Positions 1 through 7,845 of a DNA stretch of 64,000 bases are shown one piece after another. Position numbers and translations under genes: made by a program. How positions within the stretch are numbered: position 1 is the first letter of the stretch; each line of letters begins with the position of its first letter. The notes beneath the pieces are model-generated. The model saw only the letters and a program-made list of their open reading frames with translations, ran no database searches and had not been told where the DNA came from. Origin of the DNA: Planctomycetota bacterium (GTDB lineage Bacteria; Planctomycetota; OFTM77); assembly GCA_029260795.1 (NCBI GenBank), contig JAJDCO010000154.1, positions 1-64,000 on the forward strand, written 5' to 3'.

Positions 1-149
1 TCCGCGGCAGCGCGGCGCTGGTCCTGGCCGGACTGGTGGCCAAGGGGGAGACCGAGATCCACCGCGTCTACCATTTGGATCGCGGCTACGAGCGCATCGA
101 GGAAAGGCTGGCCCGCCTCGGAGCCGACATCGAGCGTGTGATGGAGTAG
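1..149 (+). CDS. murA: UDP-N-acetylglucosamine 1-carboxyvinyltransferase, C-terminal end (partial)
   Basis: The window opens inside this gene; the reading frame starts at base 3 and ends at TAG 147-149. The visible 48 residues contain RGSAALVLAGL, then a short linker and HLDRGYERIEERL, then LGADIERV. These are the conserved last segment of MurA, which transfers enolpyruvate from PEP to UDP-GlcNAc in the first committed step of peptidoglycan synthesis in the cytoplasm. The active-site Cys loop lies upstream of the window. The paralogue MurZ ends similarly, so the symbol rests on the family rather than on a full alignment. Its presence implies a peptidoglycan wall. Confidence 0.9.
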   Translation, partial: RGSAALVLAGLVAKGETEIHRVYHLDRGYERIEERLARLGADIERVME

Positions 150-226
150 GGGCCGTCGTTTGCCTTGGGCGTCAGCTTCGCTCGCAACTTCGGCCTTCGC
201 CGCTCGAGAGTCGAAGTGTGCTCGCT

Positions 227-410
227 TCGCGGACGCACTCCTTCTCTCGGTTTGCGGACGCACTCCTTCTCTCGGTTTGCGGACGCACGCTGTCTGGCTT
301 TGCGGACGCACGCTGTCTGGCTTTGCGGACGCACGCTGTCTGGCTTTGCGGACGCACGCTGTCTGGCTTTGCGGACGCACGCTGTCTGGCTTTGCGGACG
401 CACACCCGCT
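227..410 (+). repeat. Tandem 23-bp direct repeat array upstream of ffh
   Basis: Five perfect head-to-tail copies of a 23-bp unit (TGCGGACGCACGCTGTCTGG followed by CTT) lie at 278-300, 301-323, 324-346, 347-369 and 370-392. They are preceded by two diverged 25-bp copies (about 228-252 and 253-277) that share the TGCGGACGCAC core. A partial copy from 393 runs into a short CGCT tetranucleotide run. There are no spacers, so this is not CRISPR. Because 23 is not a multiple of 3, long open frames cross the array in several phases; none looks like a protein. The array fills the murA-ffh gap and ends about 90 bp before the ffh start. Confidence 0.9.
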
Positions 411-502
411 CGCTCGCTCGCTCGGCACGCGCTTGCGACAGGCCGCTTCGAACGGTAGGATCGGCCGTTTATCGATCCCCTGGGCGAGTTTTCATCGGCG
501 TC

Positions 503-2029
503 ATGTTCGAGTCCATCTCCAAGAGCCTCGATTCCGTCTTCAGCCGCTTCCGCAAGAAGGGCGGCGTGCTGACGGAAGAGAACATTCAAGAAGGTCTGCG
601 GGAGATCCGTCAGGCCCTCTTGGAGGCGGACGTCAACTTCAAGGTCGCCAAGGGCTTCGTCAAGTCGATCCAAGAGCAGGCCGTTGGGGCCGAGGTGCTC
701 AAGTCGGTCTCGCCGGGCCAGCAGCTCATCAAGATCGTCCACGACGAGCTCGCCGTCCTGATGGGGGAGAAGGCCGCCCCGATCCAGCTCAACCCCGGCC
801 TGACCGTCATCATGATGGTCGGCCTGCAGGGAAGCGGTAAGACGACCACCTGCGGCAAGCTCGCCAAGCTGCTCTCCAAGCAGGGTCGCAAGCCGCTCCT
901 GGTCGCGGCCGACATTCAGCGCCCGGCCGCCATCGAGCAGCTGCGCGTGCTCGGCAAGCAGCTCGAGATGCCGGTCTACACCGAGGAGGGCGGGCGCCCG
1001 CCCGACATCTGCCAGAACGGTGTTCGGCAAGCCTCCTCCCAGGGCTGCGATGTCGTCATCCTCGATACGGCCGGCCGCCTGCACATCGACGACGCGTTGA
1101 TGCAGGAGCTCGAGACGGTGCGCAAGAAGGTCGCCGTCGACGAGATCCTCTTGGTCTGCGACGCGATGACGGGCCAGGACGCCGTCAACAGCGCCAAGGA
1201 GTTCAACCAGCGCCTCGAGGTCAGCGGCGTCATCCTGACCAAGCTCGACGGCGACACGCGCGGCGGCGCGGCGCTCTCGATCCGCCAGGTGACCGGCAAG
1301 CCGATCAAGTTCGTCGGAGTCGGGGAGAAGCTCGACAAGCTCGAGGTCTTCCATCCCGACCGGATGGCCGATCGGATCCTGGGCATGGGCGACGTGGTCA
1401 GCCTCGTCGAGAAGGCCCAAGAGCACATCGATCAGGAGCAGGCCGAGGAGACGGCCGCCAAGCTGCTCAACAACACCTTCACCCTGGACGACATGCTCGA
1501 CCAGTTCCGCATGGTGAAGAAGATGGGCTCGGTGAAGAGCCTGCTCGACATGGTGCCGGGCATGAAGCAGCTCACTGGCGGCGTCGCCATGCCCGAAGAC
1601 ATGGACAAGCAGTTCGGTCGAATGGAGGCGATCATCCAATCGATGACGCCCCGCGAGCGAACGCACCCCGATTTGATCGAGCCTTCACGGCGCCATCGCA
1701 TCGCCCGCGGAAGCGGCCTGGCCATTGCCGATGTGAATGGGCTGTTGAAGGAATTCAAGCAAGTCCGCAAGATGTTCCAGCAGCTCGGCGGTGCCGGTGG
1801 CAAGATGCCGGGTGGGTTGGGTGGAAAGCTGGCGGGCAAGTTCCTCCCCGGTATGCCGGGAGGGGCGAAGAAAGCCAAGCAGGTCAAGCAGCTCAAGAAG
1901 CAAGGAAAGCTCCTCCAGGTCGCCGATCCGGCGGTGCTTCGCGACGAGATGAAGCGTGCTGAGAAGCAGCGGAAGCTCGAAAAGCGGAAGCGCAAGGACA
2001 AGGCGAAGCAGCGACGGGGCAATCGCTGA
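503..2029 (+). CDS. ffh: Signal recognition particle protein Ffh
   Basis: 508-residue GTPase of the signal recognition particle. It binds 4.5S RNA and the signal sequences of nascent membrane and secreted proteins and docks to FtsY. Domains in order: N-terminal four-helix bundle (1-90); NG GTPase with P-loop GLQGSGKTT near residue 107, DTAGRL near 187 and TKLDGD near 245; M domain from about 300 with the RNA-binding stretch SRRHRIARGSG and Met/Gly-rich loops. The end is a Lys/Arg-rich tail. It is somewhat longer than the usual ~450 residues because of this basic tail. The frame stays open back through the upstream repeats, but ATG 503 begins the canonical MFESISKSL. rpsP follows 54 bp downstream. 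Confidence 0.97.
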   Translation: MFESISKSLDSVFSRFRKKGGVLTEENIQEGLREIRQALLEADVNFKVAKGFVKSIQEQAVGAEVLKSVSPGQQLIKIVHDELAVLMGEKAAPIQLNPGLTVIMMVGLQGSGKTTTCGKLAKLLSKQGRKPLLVAADIQRPAAIEQLRVLGKQLEMPVYTEEGGRPPDICQNGVRQASSQGCDVVILDTAGRLHIDDALMQELETVRKKVAVDEILLVCDAMTGQDAVNSAKEFNQRLEVSGVILTKLDGDTRGGAALSIRQVTGKPIKFVGVGEKLDKLEVFHPDRMADRILGMGDVVSLVEKAQEHIDQEQAEETAAKLLNNTFTLDDMLDQFRMVKKMGSVKSLLDMVPGMKQLTGGVAMPEDMDKQFGRMEAIIQSMTPRERTHPDLIEPSRRHRIARGSGLAIADVNGLLKEFKQVRKMFQQLGGAGGKMPGGLGGKLAGKFLPGMPGGAKKAKQVKQLKKQGKLLQVADPAVLRDEMKRAEKQRKLEKRKRKDKAKQRRGNR

Positions 2030-2083
2030 GCGACCGGATCGTCCGGATCGCTCGACTCGAATCGTTCAGGAGATCATCGACAC

Positions 2084-2380
2084 GTGGCGGTCAAAATTCG
2101 TCTCAAGCGTCAGGGTCGTCGGAATCGGTCCTTCTTTCGTATCTGTGTCTTCGATGGTCGCACCCGTCGCGACGGCCGTTCCATCGAGGACCTCGGATAC
2201 TACGATCCTCATGGCGTCACCGTCGAGAAGACGGTCTCGCTCAACCAAGAGCGGCTCAAGCACTGGGTCGAGCACGGCGCTCTGCCCTCCAACACCATCC
2301 TCAGCCTGGCCAAGAGGCTCGGCATGATCCTGCCGGGTCATGAGCCGACTCGGGCGAAGAAGGCCGCTGCGGCGAGCTGA
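2084..2380 (+). CDS. rpsP: 30S ribosomal protein S16
   Basis: 98-residue S16, a small-subunit assembly protein. It begins VKIRLKRQGRRNR after the initiator (GTG start) and contains the family signature DGRSIEDLGYYDP and the typical NTILSLAKRLG region, then ends in an Ala-rich tail. The GTG start at 2084 is supported by AGGAG at 2068-2072 with 11-nt spacing and by alignment to the universal N-terminus. The ffh-rpsP neighbourhood is common in bacteria. There is no trmD or rimM after it here; a Maf gene follows instead. Confidence 0.97.
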   Translation: MAVKIRLKRQGRRNRSFFRICVFDGRTRRDGRSIEDLGYYDPHGVTVEKTVSLNQERLKHWVEHGALPSNTILSLAKRLGMILPGHEPTRAKKAAAAS

Positions 2381-2427
2381 TCGCGCCGCGAACGAAAGGG
2401 GCTGGCAGGCCCGTTCCGGGACCTCGG

Positions 2428-3015
2428 TGGATCCTGGCCTCGTCGTCTCCTCGGCGGAGGGACATCCTCCGTCGATTGGGTTGGGCGTTCGAGGTGAGGC
2501 CGCCTGACGTCGACGAGTCGCCCCGAACGGGTGAGACGCCCGAGGATCTCGCCGAGCGCCTCGCTCGCACCAAAGCCGAAGAGGTGGCCGCTCCGATCTC
2601 CGAGTCCGCAATCGTGATCGGCAGCGACACGGTCGTGGCGGTCGACGATCGGACGCTCGGTAAGCCCGAGAGCACAGCCGATGCACGATCCATGCTGACC
2701 GCCCTCTCGGGCCGGACCCATCGCGTCATCTCGGGCTTGTGCCTCGTCGAGCGACCATCGGGCCGCTCGATCTCCGGAGCCGAGGTCACCGAAGTCGTCA
2801 TGCGCTCGTGGACCGAGGCCGAGATCGAAGCCTACGTCACCTCCGGCGAGTGCTTCGGAAAGGCCGGTGCCTATGCCATCCAGGAGAACGCGGATCGCTA
2901 TGTGACCGAGCTCCGGGGCAGCTACGACAACGTGGTCGGCCTACCGACCGAACTGTTGGAACGACAATGCCGGGCGTTGGGGCTCGGCTGGCCCATCACC
3001 GGAACGGAACGATGA
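2428..3015 (+). CDS. maf: Maf family nucleoside triphosphate pyrophosphatase (start uncertain)
   Basis: House-cleaning pyrophosphatase that hydrolyses dTTP/UTP or modified NTPs to monophosphates. Visible motifs: ILASSSPRRRDILRRLG at the N-terminus (the S-x-S-P-R-R phosphate loop), GSDTVV with the catalytic Asp, GKPES, SGRTHRVISG and GKAGAYAIQ. The last two suggest the YhdE-like dTTP/UTP class. The first ordinary start codon in frame is TTG 2476, which would remove the whole S-S-P-R-R loop. The frame is open upstream but has no ATG, GTG or TTG between rpsP and the motif. The start is therefore a rare codon (ATC 2431 or CTG 2434 are candidates) or hidden by an indel. The coordinates given mark where recognisable Maf sequence begins. 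The 3' end overlaps the next gene by ATGA. Confidence 0.85.
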   Translation, partial: WILASSSPRRRDILRRLGWAFEVRPPDVDESPRTGETPEDLAERLARTKAEEVAAPISESAIVIGSDTVVAVDDRTLGKPESTADARSMLTALSGRTHRVISGLCLVERPSGRSISGAEVTEVVMRSWTEAEIEAYVTSGECFGKAGAYAIQENADRYVTELRGSYDNVVGLPTELLERQCRALGLGWPITGTER

Positions 3016-3569
3016 TCCACCGTTGCCGACTCTCGCCGATCGCTCTGCTCGTACTCGGTCTCTTGGCGGGCTGCCGCATGTCACCCTGGCGACCCCCGAT
3101 TCCGCCTTCGACGCCCCAGAAGATCGTCATCGACGAGGGGGAGAGTCGTCCCCGAGTGAGCGAACGCATCACGGACGACGGGACCTGGCTGTACCGGTTG
3201 CCGGCCGGCTCGGCCGAGCTTTGGGTCGAGGTCGCGGCCACCGGCGAGGCCCGGCGTCGGGGCTTGATGCAGCGCGAGGAGCTCCCGAGCGACCGAGGCA
3301 TGATCTTCCTGTACTCCGAGCCCGAGTTCCGCAGCTTCTGGATGAAGGACACCTGGATCCCGCTCGACCTGGCTTACCTGAGGACGGACGGCACGATCAT
3401 CGAGATTCTCCGCTTGGAGCCCGATGGGGGGGACGTCAGCCACGCCTCGAGTGAGCCGGCGCATTGGGTGCTCGAGGTGAACGCCGGATGGTGCGCGGCC
3501 AACGGGGTCGAGGTCGGCCAGCGGTTGAGGCTGCCCGAGTCGATCTTGAGGCTCGCCCCACAAGACTGA
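3012..3569 (+). CDS. DUF192 family lipoprotein
   Basis: 185 residues. Starts at ATG 3012, overlapping the maf stop by ATGA, which implies translational coupling. A hydrophobic N-terminus ends in the lipobox LLAGC (Cys21), so it is predicted to be lipid-anchored in the envelope. The DUF192 domain covers about residues 70-180 and is seen in RRRGLMQREELP, GMIFLY, FWMKDTWIPLDLAYL and VLEVNAGWCAANGVEVG. DUF192 proteins are small conserved beta-barrels of unknown biochemical role. The family assignment is firm; the function is unknown. Confidence 0.88.
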   Translation: MIHRCRLSPIALLVLGLLAGCRMSPWRPPIPPSTPQKIVIDEGESRPRVSERITDDGTWLYRLPAGSAELWVEVAATGEARRRGLMQREELPSDRGMIFLYSEPEFRSFWMKDTWIPLDLAYLRTDGTIIEILRLEPDGGDVSHASSEPAHWVLEVNAGWCAANGVEVGQRLRLPESILRLAPQD

Positions 3570-3757
3570 CGGCGGCCAGTTCGAACCTCTTTCGACGCCC
3601 CGCGTTGGAAGTGGCCGACGAAGACGCTTGCATGGCCGCGGGTCAATCTGTAGTCTGCCGCGTTTTCGAACGACGATTTGCCGCGGCCGAGCGTCCGTCG
3701 ATGCCGCTCCGTTCGAGACCGAAATCACGCAGCGCCCAACGAGGGGATATTCCAGAG

Positions 3758-4522
3758 ATGAAGCAGGGGATCCATCCCGAATACGTCGAGGCGACCGTCT
3801 CGTGCGGTTGTGGCAACTCTTTCACCACGCGCTCGACGAAGGCCAAGATCGTGGTCGAAATCTGCTCTTCCTGCCATCCGTTCTATACGGGCAAGCAGAA
3901 GTTCGTGGATACCGCGGGTCGCGTCGAGAAGTTCCGTAAGCGCTTCAACATCGGCGACGAGACGGCCGCCGTCGAAGGAGCCGAGACACCCGAGGCGGTC
4001 ACGCCGGTCTCCGCTCCCAAGAAGACCAAGCGACGTCAAAAGGTGGGTGGCTTGTCCTTCAAGGATGCCGAGCGTCTCGTGACCGAGCGCGAGGATCGCA
4101 AGCGCAAGGAAGACGAGCGTCGCCAGGCGGAAGAGAACGCCAAGCGTACGGCCGCCAAGGCCGCCGCTGAGGCGGCGAAGGCCGAGAGGGACGCCAAGGC
4201 AGCCAAGGCCAAGGCAGAGGCCGACGCGGCGAAGGCCGAGCAGGCAGCCAAGGCAGCCAAGGCGAAGGCGGAAGCCGAAGCGGCGAAGCCCGCCGAGCCG
4301 GCGCCGCCAGCCGCTGAAGCGCCGGCGACCAAGGCGAAGCCTGCCGACGCGGCACCCGCTGCCAAGGCGATGCCCGCCGACGCGGCACCCGCTGCCAAGG
4401 CGAAGCCCGCCGACGCGGCACCCGCTGCCAAGGCGAAGCCCGCGGATGAGGCTCCCGCCGCCGAGGCCAAGCCGGCCGAGTCGAGCACGCCTCCCGCCGA
4501 GGGCGACGAAAAGAAGTCCTGA
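3758..4522 (+). CDS. rpmE: 50S ribosomal protein L31 with a long Ala/Lys/Pro-rich C-terminal extension
   Basis: Residues 1-70 are a normal zinc-binding (C+) L31: MKQGIHPEY, Cys16/Cys18 in CGCGNSF, Cys36/Cys39 in CSSCHPFYTGKQ, then VEKFRKRF. L31 normally ends there. This protein continues to 254 residues: a basic linker (KKTKRRQKVGG), a charged helix rich in Glu/Arg/Lys/Ala (about 105-170), and a tail of imperfect 11-residue repeats of the KAKPADAAPAA type (about 190-235), matched by a 33-bp DNA repeat. Start ATG 3758 is fixed by the L31 N-terminus; the frame is open further upstream but shows no L31 homology there. prfA follows, a frequent rpmE neighbour. The extension resembles low-complexity tails on ribosomal proteins and nucleoid proteins of some high-GC bacteria; its role is unknown. 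Confidence 0.93.
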   Translation: MKQGIHPEYVEATVSCGCGNSFTTRSTKAKIVVEICSSCHPFYTGKQKFVDTAGRVEKFRKRFNIGDETAAVEGAETPEAVTPVSAPKKTKRRQKVGGLSFKDAERLVTEREDRKRKEDERRQAEENAKRTAAKAAAEAAKAERDAKAAKAKAEADAAKAEQAAKAAKAKAEAEAAKPAEPAPPAAEAPATKAKPADAAPAAKAMPADAAPAAKAKPADAAPAAKAKPADEAPAAEAKPAESSTPPAEGDEKKS

Positions 4523-4564
4523 ACGAAACCGAGGCGAGTGAAGTTCGGGAGCCCGCTCCCGATC

Positions 4565-4601
4565 ACGGGGCGGCCTGGGGCACGAACCCGGGGCGCCCCG
4601 T
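4565..4601 (+). other. Hairpin between rpmE and prfA
   Basis: ACGGGGCG at 4565-4572 pairs with CGCCCCGT at 4594-4601, with partial inner GC pairing. No U-tract follows, so it is not a standard intrinsic terminator. It lies 16 nt before the prfA start and could stabilise an mRNA end or affect translation. Confidence 0.35.
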
Positions 4602-4617
4602 CGCGCATTGAGAGCGT

Positions 4618-5697
4618 ATGTTTCAAAAGCTGAAGAAACTCGCCGAACGACACGCTGAGCTCGAGCAGCTGCTCCAAGACCCCGAGGTCATGCGCGAGAG
4701 CACTCGCGCCTCCAGCTACCTCAAAGAGCTCGGCTCGTTGCAGAAACTGGTCGAACGCTACCGCGCCTTCGAGACCAACCAGAGCCAACGCGGCGAAGCG
4801 GTGGCCCTGCTCGAAGATCCCGAAGGGGACGCCGAGATGCGCTCCCTCGCCCAGGAGGAGATTGAGGACCTCGCCAGGCAGCAGGAGCAGCTCGAAGACG
4901 AGCTGCGTAATCTGCTCGTCAGCGAAGACAAGGACACCCACAAGAACGCCATCCTCGAGATCCGGGCCGGAGCGGGTGGCGACGAGGCCTCGCTCTTCGC
5001 CGGTGACCTCATGCGGATGTATGCCCGCTACGCCGAGACCAAGGGGTGGAAGACCGAGATCCTCTCCGAGAGCGAGACCGAAGTCGGCGGCTTCAAAGAG
5101 GTCATCTTCACGATCGCGGGCCAGTCGGTGTTTCGCGATCTGCGCTTCGAGAGCGGCGGACACCGAGTCCAGCGTGTGCCGGAGACGGAGTCACAAGGTC
5201 GCATTCACACCTCGGCCTGCACGGTGGCCGTGATGCCCGAGGCCGAAGAGATCGAGATCGACATCAAGCCCGACGACCTTCGGATCGAGACGTACGGCGC
5301 AGGAGGCCCGGGCGGACAGCACGTCAACAAGACCGAGTCAGCGGTGCGGATCACCCACATACCGTCCGGCATCGTCGCCCAATGTCAGGACGAGAAGAGT
5401 CAGCACAAGAACAAGTCGAAGGCGATGCGCGTGCTCCGTTCCCGCCTGTACGACGCTCTCGAGGAGAAGGCTCGCAGCGAGCGCGACGCCGCCCGTCGCA
5501 CCCTGATCGGCTCGGGCGATCGCAGTCAGCGCATTCGCACGTACAACTATCCTCAGAATCGAGTCACCGATCACCGCATCAATCTGACCCTGTATGATCT
5601 CGAGAACATCATGCTGGGTCGCCTCGACGAGCTCGTCGAAAGCCTACAAGAATATGACCGCCAAGAGAGGCTGAATAGCCTCGACCTCGAAGACTGA
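4618..5697 (+). CDS. prfA: Peptide chain release factor 1
   Basis: 359 residues, the standard RF1 length. RF1 reads UAA and UAG stop codons and triggers peptide release. Visible: N-terminal helical domain (1-105), IRAGAGGDEASLFAGDLMRMY, the PxT-type anticodon tripeptide in RVPETESQGRIHTS (PET, which separates RF1 from RF2), and the GGQ catalytic loop GAGGPGGQHVNKTESAVR. The C-terminal LYDLENIMLGRLDELV is typical. ATG 4618 gives the usual N-terminus. prmC, whose product methylates the GGQ glutamine, lies one gene downstream. Confidence 0.97.
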   Translation: MFQKLKKLAERHAELEQLLQDPEVMRESTRASSYLKELGSLQKLVERYRAFETNQSQRGEAVALLEDPEGDAEMRSLAQEEIEDLARQQEQLEDELRNLLVSEDKDTHKNAILEIRAGAGGDEASLFAGDLMRMYARYAETKGWKTEILSESETEVGGFKEVIFTIAGQSVFRDLRFESGGHRVQRVPETESQGRIHTSACTVAVMPEAEEIEIDIKPDDLRIETYGAGGPGGQHVNKTESAVRITHIPSGIVAQCQDEKSQHKNKSKAMRVLRSRLYDALEEKARSERDAARRTLIGSGDRSQRIRTYNYPQNRVTDHRINLTLYDLENIMLGRLDELVESLQEYDRQERLNSLDLED

Positions 5698-5713
5698 ATA
5701 GGAGGAGATCACG

Positions 5714-6577
5714 ATGGATCGCGATTCCGAGCAGCGCATGGATGGGGACGACGTGATCGAGATCAGCGAAGAGATCCAAGAGATCGAAGAGATCATCGTG
5801 CCCGAGAATGCCGGCGAGCCGGCGCCCGGCGCGGCCCCGGTCGCGCCTTTTGGTGCGGTTCCCTACGCCGTTGGCTGGCAGCGCGTTTTGTCGGGCCAGG
5901 TGTTCAAGCAGTACTACCGCTTCTTCTTCGCCTTCGTGGCGATCTTCATCGGCTCAGCCTGGAGCCAGATGACGATCAGCAATTCAGAGGAGCTCGCTTC
6001 TGCCGTCTCGGCTGGCGAAGCTTACGCAGAAAAAGTGGCGGCCGTTGAGAAGCAGATCGCCGCGGGAACGGCGACCGAGGCCGACCTGCCTGAGATCGAG
6101 CCGTACGCCGTAAAGCAGATCGACTCTCTCCATAATCCTTGGGGACCGGTCTTCCTCTTCATCGGCGCTCTTGGCGTGCTCGCAATGGGGATGGCTGTCC
6201 TCTCGCCGCGCTTCCAGATCAAGTTCGGCCCGATCTTCCTCGCGGTCGTGCCCTTCGTTTGGGGCTTCTACTACTTCGGTGACGTGATGACCGCCCACCA
6301 GGACATCAATGGCATCGGCGATCTCTTCGCCAAGGCCGCTCCCGGTGCGGACACCGACTTCGCCACCGTTGGGCGGTTCTTCCGCAACTTGGGCCCGGGC
6401 TTCTTCTTCATCTGGCTGGGCGCCCTCGTCGTCGAGCTGTCCTTCCTCGGATCGATCTTCTCCTCGATGTCCGCGGAGAAGAAGAAGAAGAAGGAAGCTG
6501 CCGCCGCTCGCGCATCGAGCCGCGGTGGAAGTACTGCCAGCAGTGCCGGTAGCAAGGCTGGCCGACGCAGTCGCTGA
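5714..6577 (+). CDS. Membrane protein of unknown function between prfA and prmC
   Basis: 287 residues, not recognised as a known family. A strong ribosome site (AGGAGGAGAT) precedes ATG 5714. The N-terminus (1-45) is acidic and rich in Glu/Ile (EEIQEIEEIIVP). Four hydrophobic segments follow at about 75-92 (YRFFFAFVAIFIG), 148-167 (PVFLFIGALGVLAMGMAV), 173-192 (GPIFLAVVPFVWGFYYFG) and 232-252 (GFFFIWLGALVVELSFL). A Lys run and a Ser/Ala/Arg-rich basic tail end it. It sits between prfA and prmC, usually direct neighbours, and ends 44 bp before prmC. It is probably a cytoplasmic-membrane protein with both termini cytoplasmic. Confidence 0.75.
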   Translation: MDRDSEQRMDGDDVIEISEEIQEIEEIIVPENAGEPAPGAAPVAPFGAVPYAVGWQRVLSGQVFKQYYRFFFAFVAIFIGSAWSQMTISNSEELASAVSAGEAYAEKVAAVEKQIAAGTATEADLPEIEPYAVKQIDSLHNPWGPVFLFIGALGVLAMGMAVLSPRFQIKFGPIFLAVVPFVWGFYYFGDVMTAHQDINGIGDLFAKAAPGADTDFATVGRFFRNLGPGFFFIWLGALVVELSFLGSIFSSMSAEKKKKKEAAAARASSRGGSTASSAGSKAGRRSR

Positions 6578-6592
6578 TCCCGAGAGCAGAGA

Positions 6593-6615
6593 GCCGGGGG
6601 GAGACACCCCCCGGC
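6593..6615 (+). promoter_or_regulatory. GC hairpin ending six bases before the prmC start
   Basis: GCCGGGGGG (6593-6601) and CCCCCCGGC (6607-6615) form a perfect 9-bp stem with an AGACA loop. It ends 6 nt before ATG 6622. The only purine-rich ribosome-site-like bases (GGGGGGAG) are in its 5' arm and loop, so folding would hide them. No U-tract follows. It could make prmC translation depend on ribosomes finishing the upstream membrane gene. Confidence 0.5.
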
Positions 6616-6621
6616 GACATC

Positions 6622-7497
6622 ATGAGCTGGAACATCGCCCGCGTCCTCGCCTGGAGCTCCGACTACCTCGGTCAAAAGGGCTCGGGCTCGCCTCGTCTCG
6701 ACGCGGACCTCCTCCTGGCCGATGTGCTCGGAGTCGAACGCATCCGTCTCTACACCGACCCGGAGCGGCCCCTCGAGCCCTCCGAGCTCGAGCGCTACCG
6801 GGAGCACATCGCGCGACGCGCCACCGGGCAGCCGCTGGCGTACCTGCTCGGACACCGCGAGTTCTACGGCCGTCGCTTTCGAGTCGGTCCCGGCGTGCTC
6901 GTGCCGCGTCCCGAGACCGAGCTGCTCATCGAGGTCGCACTCGGTTGCCTCCCACCGGCGGGCGACGCCGAGATCTGGGCGGCCGACCTCGGAACGGGCT
7001 CGGGCAACATCGCCATCACCCTGGCGCTCCAGCGCCCTGATCTTCACGTGCTCGCCAGCGACGTCTCGGAGGTGGCACTCGGCTTCGCCCGCGAGAACGC
7101 GTGCGCGCTCGAGGTCAAGGACCGCGTGTCCTTCGTCGAGGGCGATCGCCTGGCACCCTTCGCGGCCTCGGACCGAGTGGGTCGCTTGACGATCCTCGTC
7201 TCGAATCCGCCGTACGTGTCGCGGGACGAGCAGGGCCGCCTTGGCTTCGGTGTCGAGCGACACGAGCCGAGTGAGGCGCTCTTCCCGGGCGATGGCGACG
7301 CGCTGTCCTTCTATCGCACCCTGGCGGCCGAGGCTCCGCAGCTCCTGCTACCGGACGGTTGGCTGGCCTGTGAGATTGGAGCCGGCCAAGCGGCCGCCGT
7401 GTCGGAGCTGTTTCGAGCGTCGCTCGAGCAGGTGCAGGTGAAGAAAGACCTCGCCGGCATTCCTCGCGTCGTCTTCGCAAGGGCGAGGTCTCGGTGA
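6622..7497 (+). CDS. prmC: Peptide chain release factor N5-glutamine methyltransferase
   Basis: 291-residue class I SAM methyltransferase that methylates the GGQ glutamine of RF1/RF2. Visible: N-terminal helical domain with RLDADLLLADVLG, RRATGQPLAYLLGHREFYG, VLVPRPETELLIE, SAM-binding ADLGTGSGNIAITLA, and the catalytic NPPY in VSNPPYVSRDE. The C-terminal LPDGWLACEIGAGQ is typical. ATG 6622 is chosen because it gives the usual short lead before RLDADLLLA. The substrate gene prfA is just upstream. Confidence 0.95.
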   Translation: MSWNIARVLAWSSDYLGQKGSGSPRLDADLLLADVLGVERIRLYTDPERPLEPSELERYREHIARRATGQPLAYLLGHREFYGRRFRVGPGVLVPRPETELLIEVALGCLPPAGDAEIWAADLGTGSGNIAITLALQRPDLHVLASDVSEVALGFARENACALEVKDRVSFVEGDRLAPFAASDRVGRLTILVSNPPYVSRDEQGRLGFGVERHEPSEALFPGDGDALSFYRTLAAEAPQLLLPDGWLACEIGAGQAAAVSELFRASLEQVQVKKDLAGIPRVVFARARSR

Positions 7498-7581
7498 GCC
7501 GTGAGCGGACACCGCCGTGTCCGGTGAATGCCGATCTGCGAGCGACGCGCACGGAGAAAACCGTTCGCAGACTCTCTCTCT

Positions 7582-7845
7582 CTAGTCCATGACATCAAGA
7601 CTCCCAGAACGGTGAATATGCGCCGTGTGCTGCCTCTGCACGACTTCGACGAGTCGCGCTCGCCGTGCCTCCTCAAACGGGATCGCGCCCAGGCTCTCGG
7701 TGACCATGCTCCGATGGAACGGCAACCTGATCCGCGGACCGAGCATTCGATCGACGAGGACCTCGGTGAGGAAGTCCTGACCGAAGGTGACGAGATAAAG
7801 GCCGCCGCTCAAGAAGGCGGCTACCAAGAGGATCATCGTCAACAC
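7582..7845 (-). CDS. Small single-pass membrane protein, hypothetical (possible frameshift at start)
   Basis: 87 codons on the minus strand from GTG 7845. The N-terminus is hydrophobic (MILLVAAFLSGGLYLVTFG), followed by a charged soluble part (FEEARRARLVEVVQRQ). G/C is strongly favoured at third codon positions, as in neighbouring real genes. No family is recognised. A better start, ATG AAG at 7859 with GAGGAG about 7 nt upstream, is out of frame with the hydrophobic stretch by one base. A single-base indel would give MKRP-FVLTMILLV, a normal signal anchor. This may be a real gene with an indel, or a decaying one. It is convergent with prmC. Confidence 0.4.
   Translation of the reverse strand: MLTMILLVAAFLSGGLYLVTFGQDFLTEVLVDRMLGPRIRLPFHRSMVTESLGAIPFEEARRARLVEVVQRQHTAHIHRSGSLDVMD

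Noticed and set aside
227..410. CRISPR array
   Set aside because: Repeats are directly adjacent with no unique spacers and no cas genes are nearby.
86..1666. A 526-codon open frame on the minus strand opposite ffh, and similar long antisense frames across the window
   Set aside because: High-GC genes create long mirror frames. These have no family motifs, and ffh, glucan and envelope genes on the other strand are certain.
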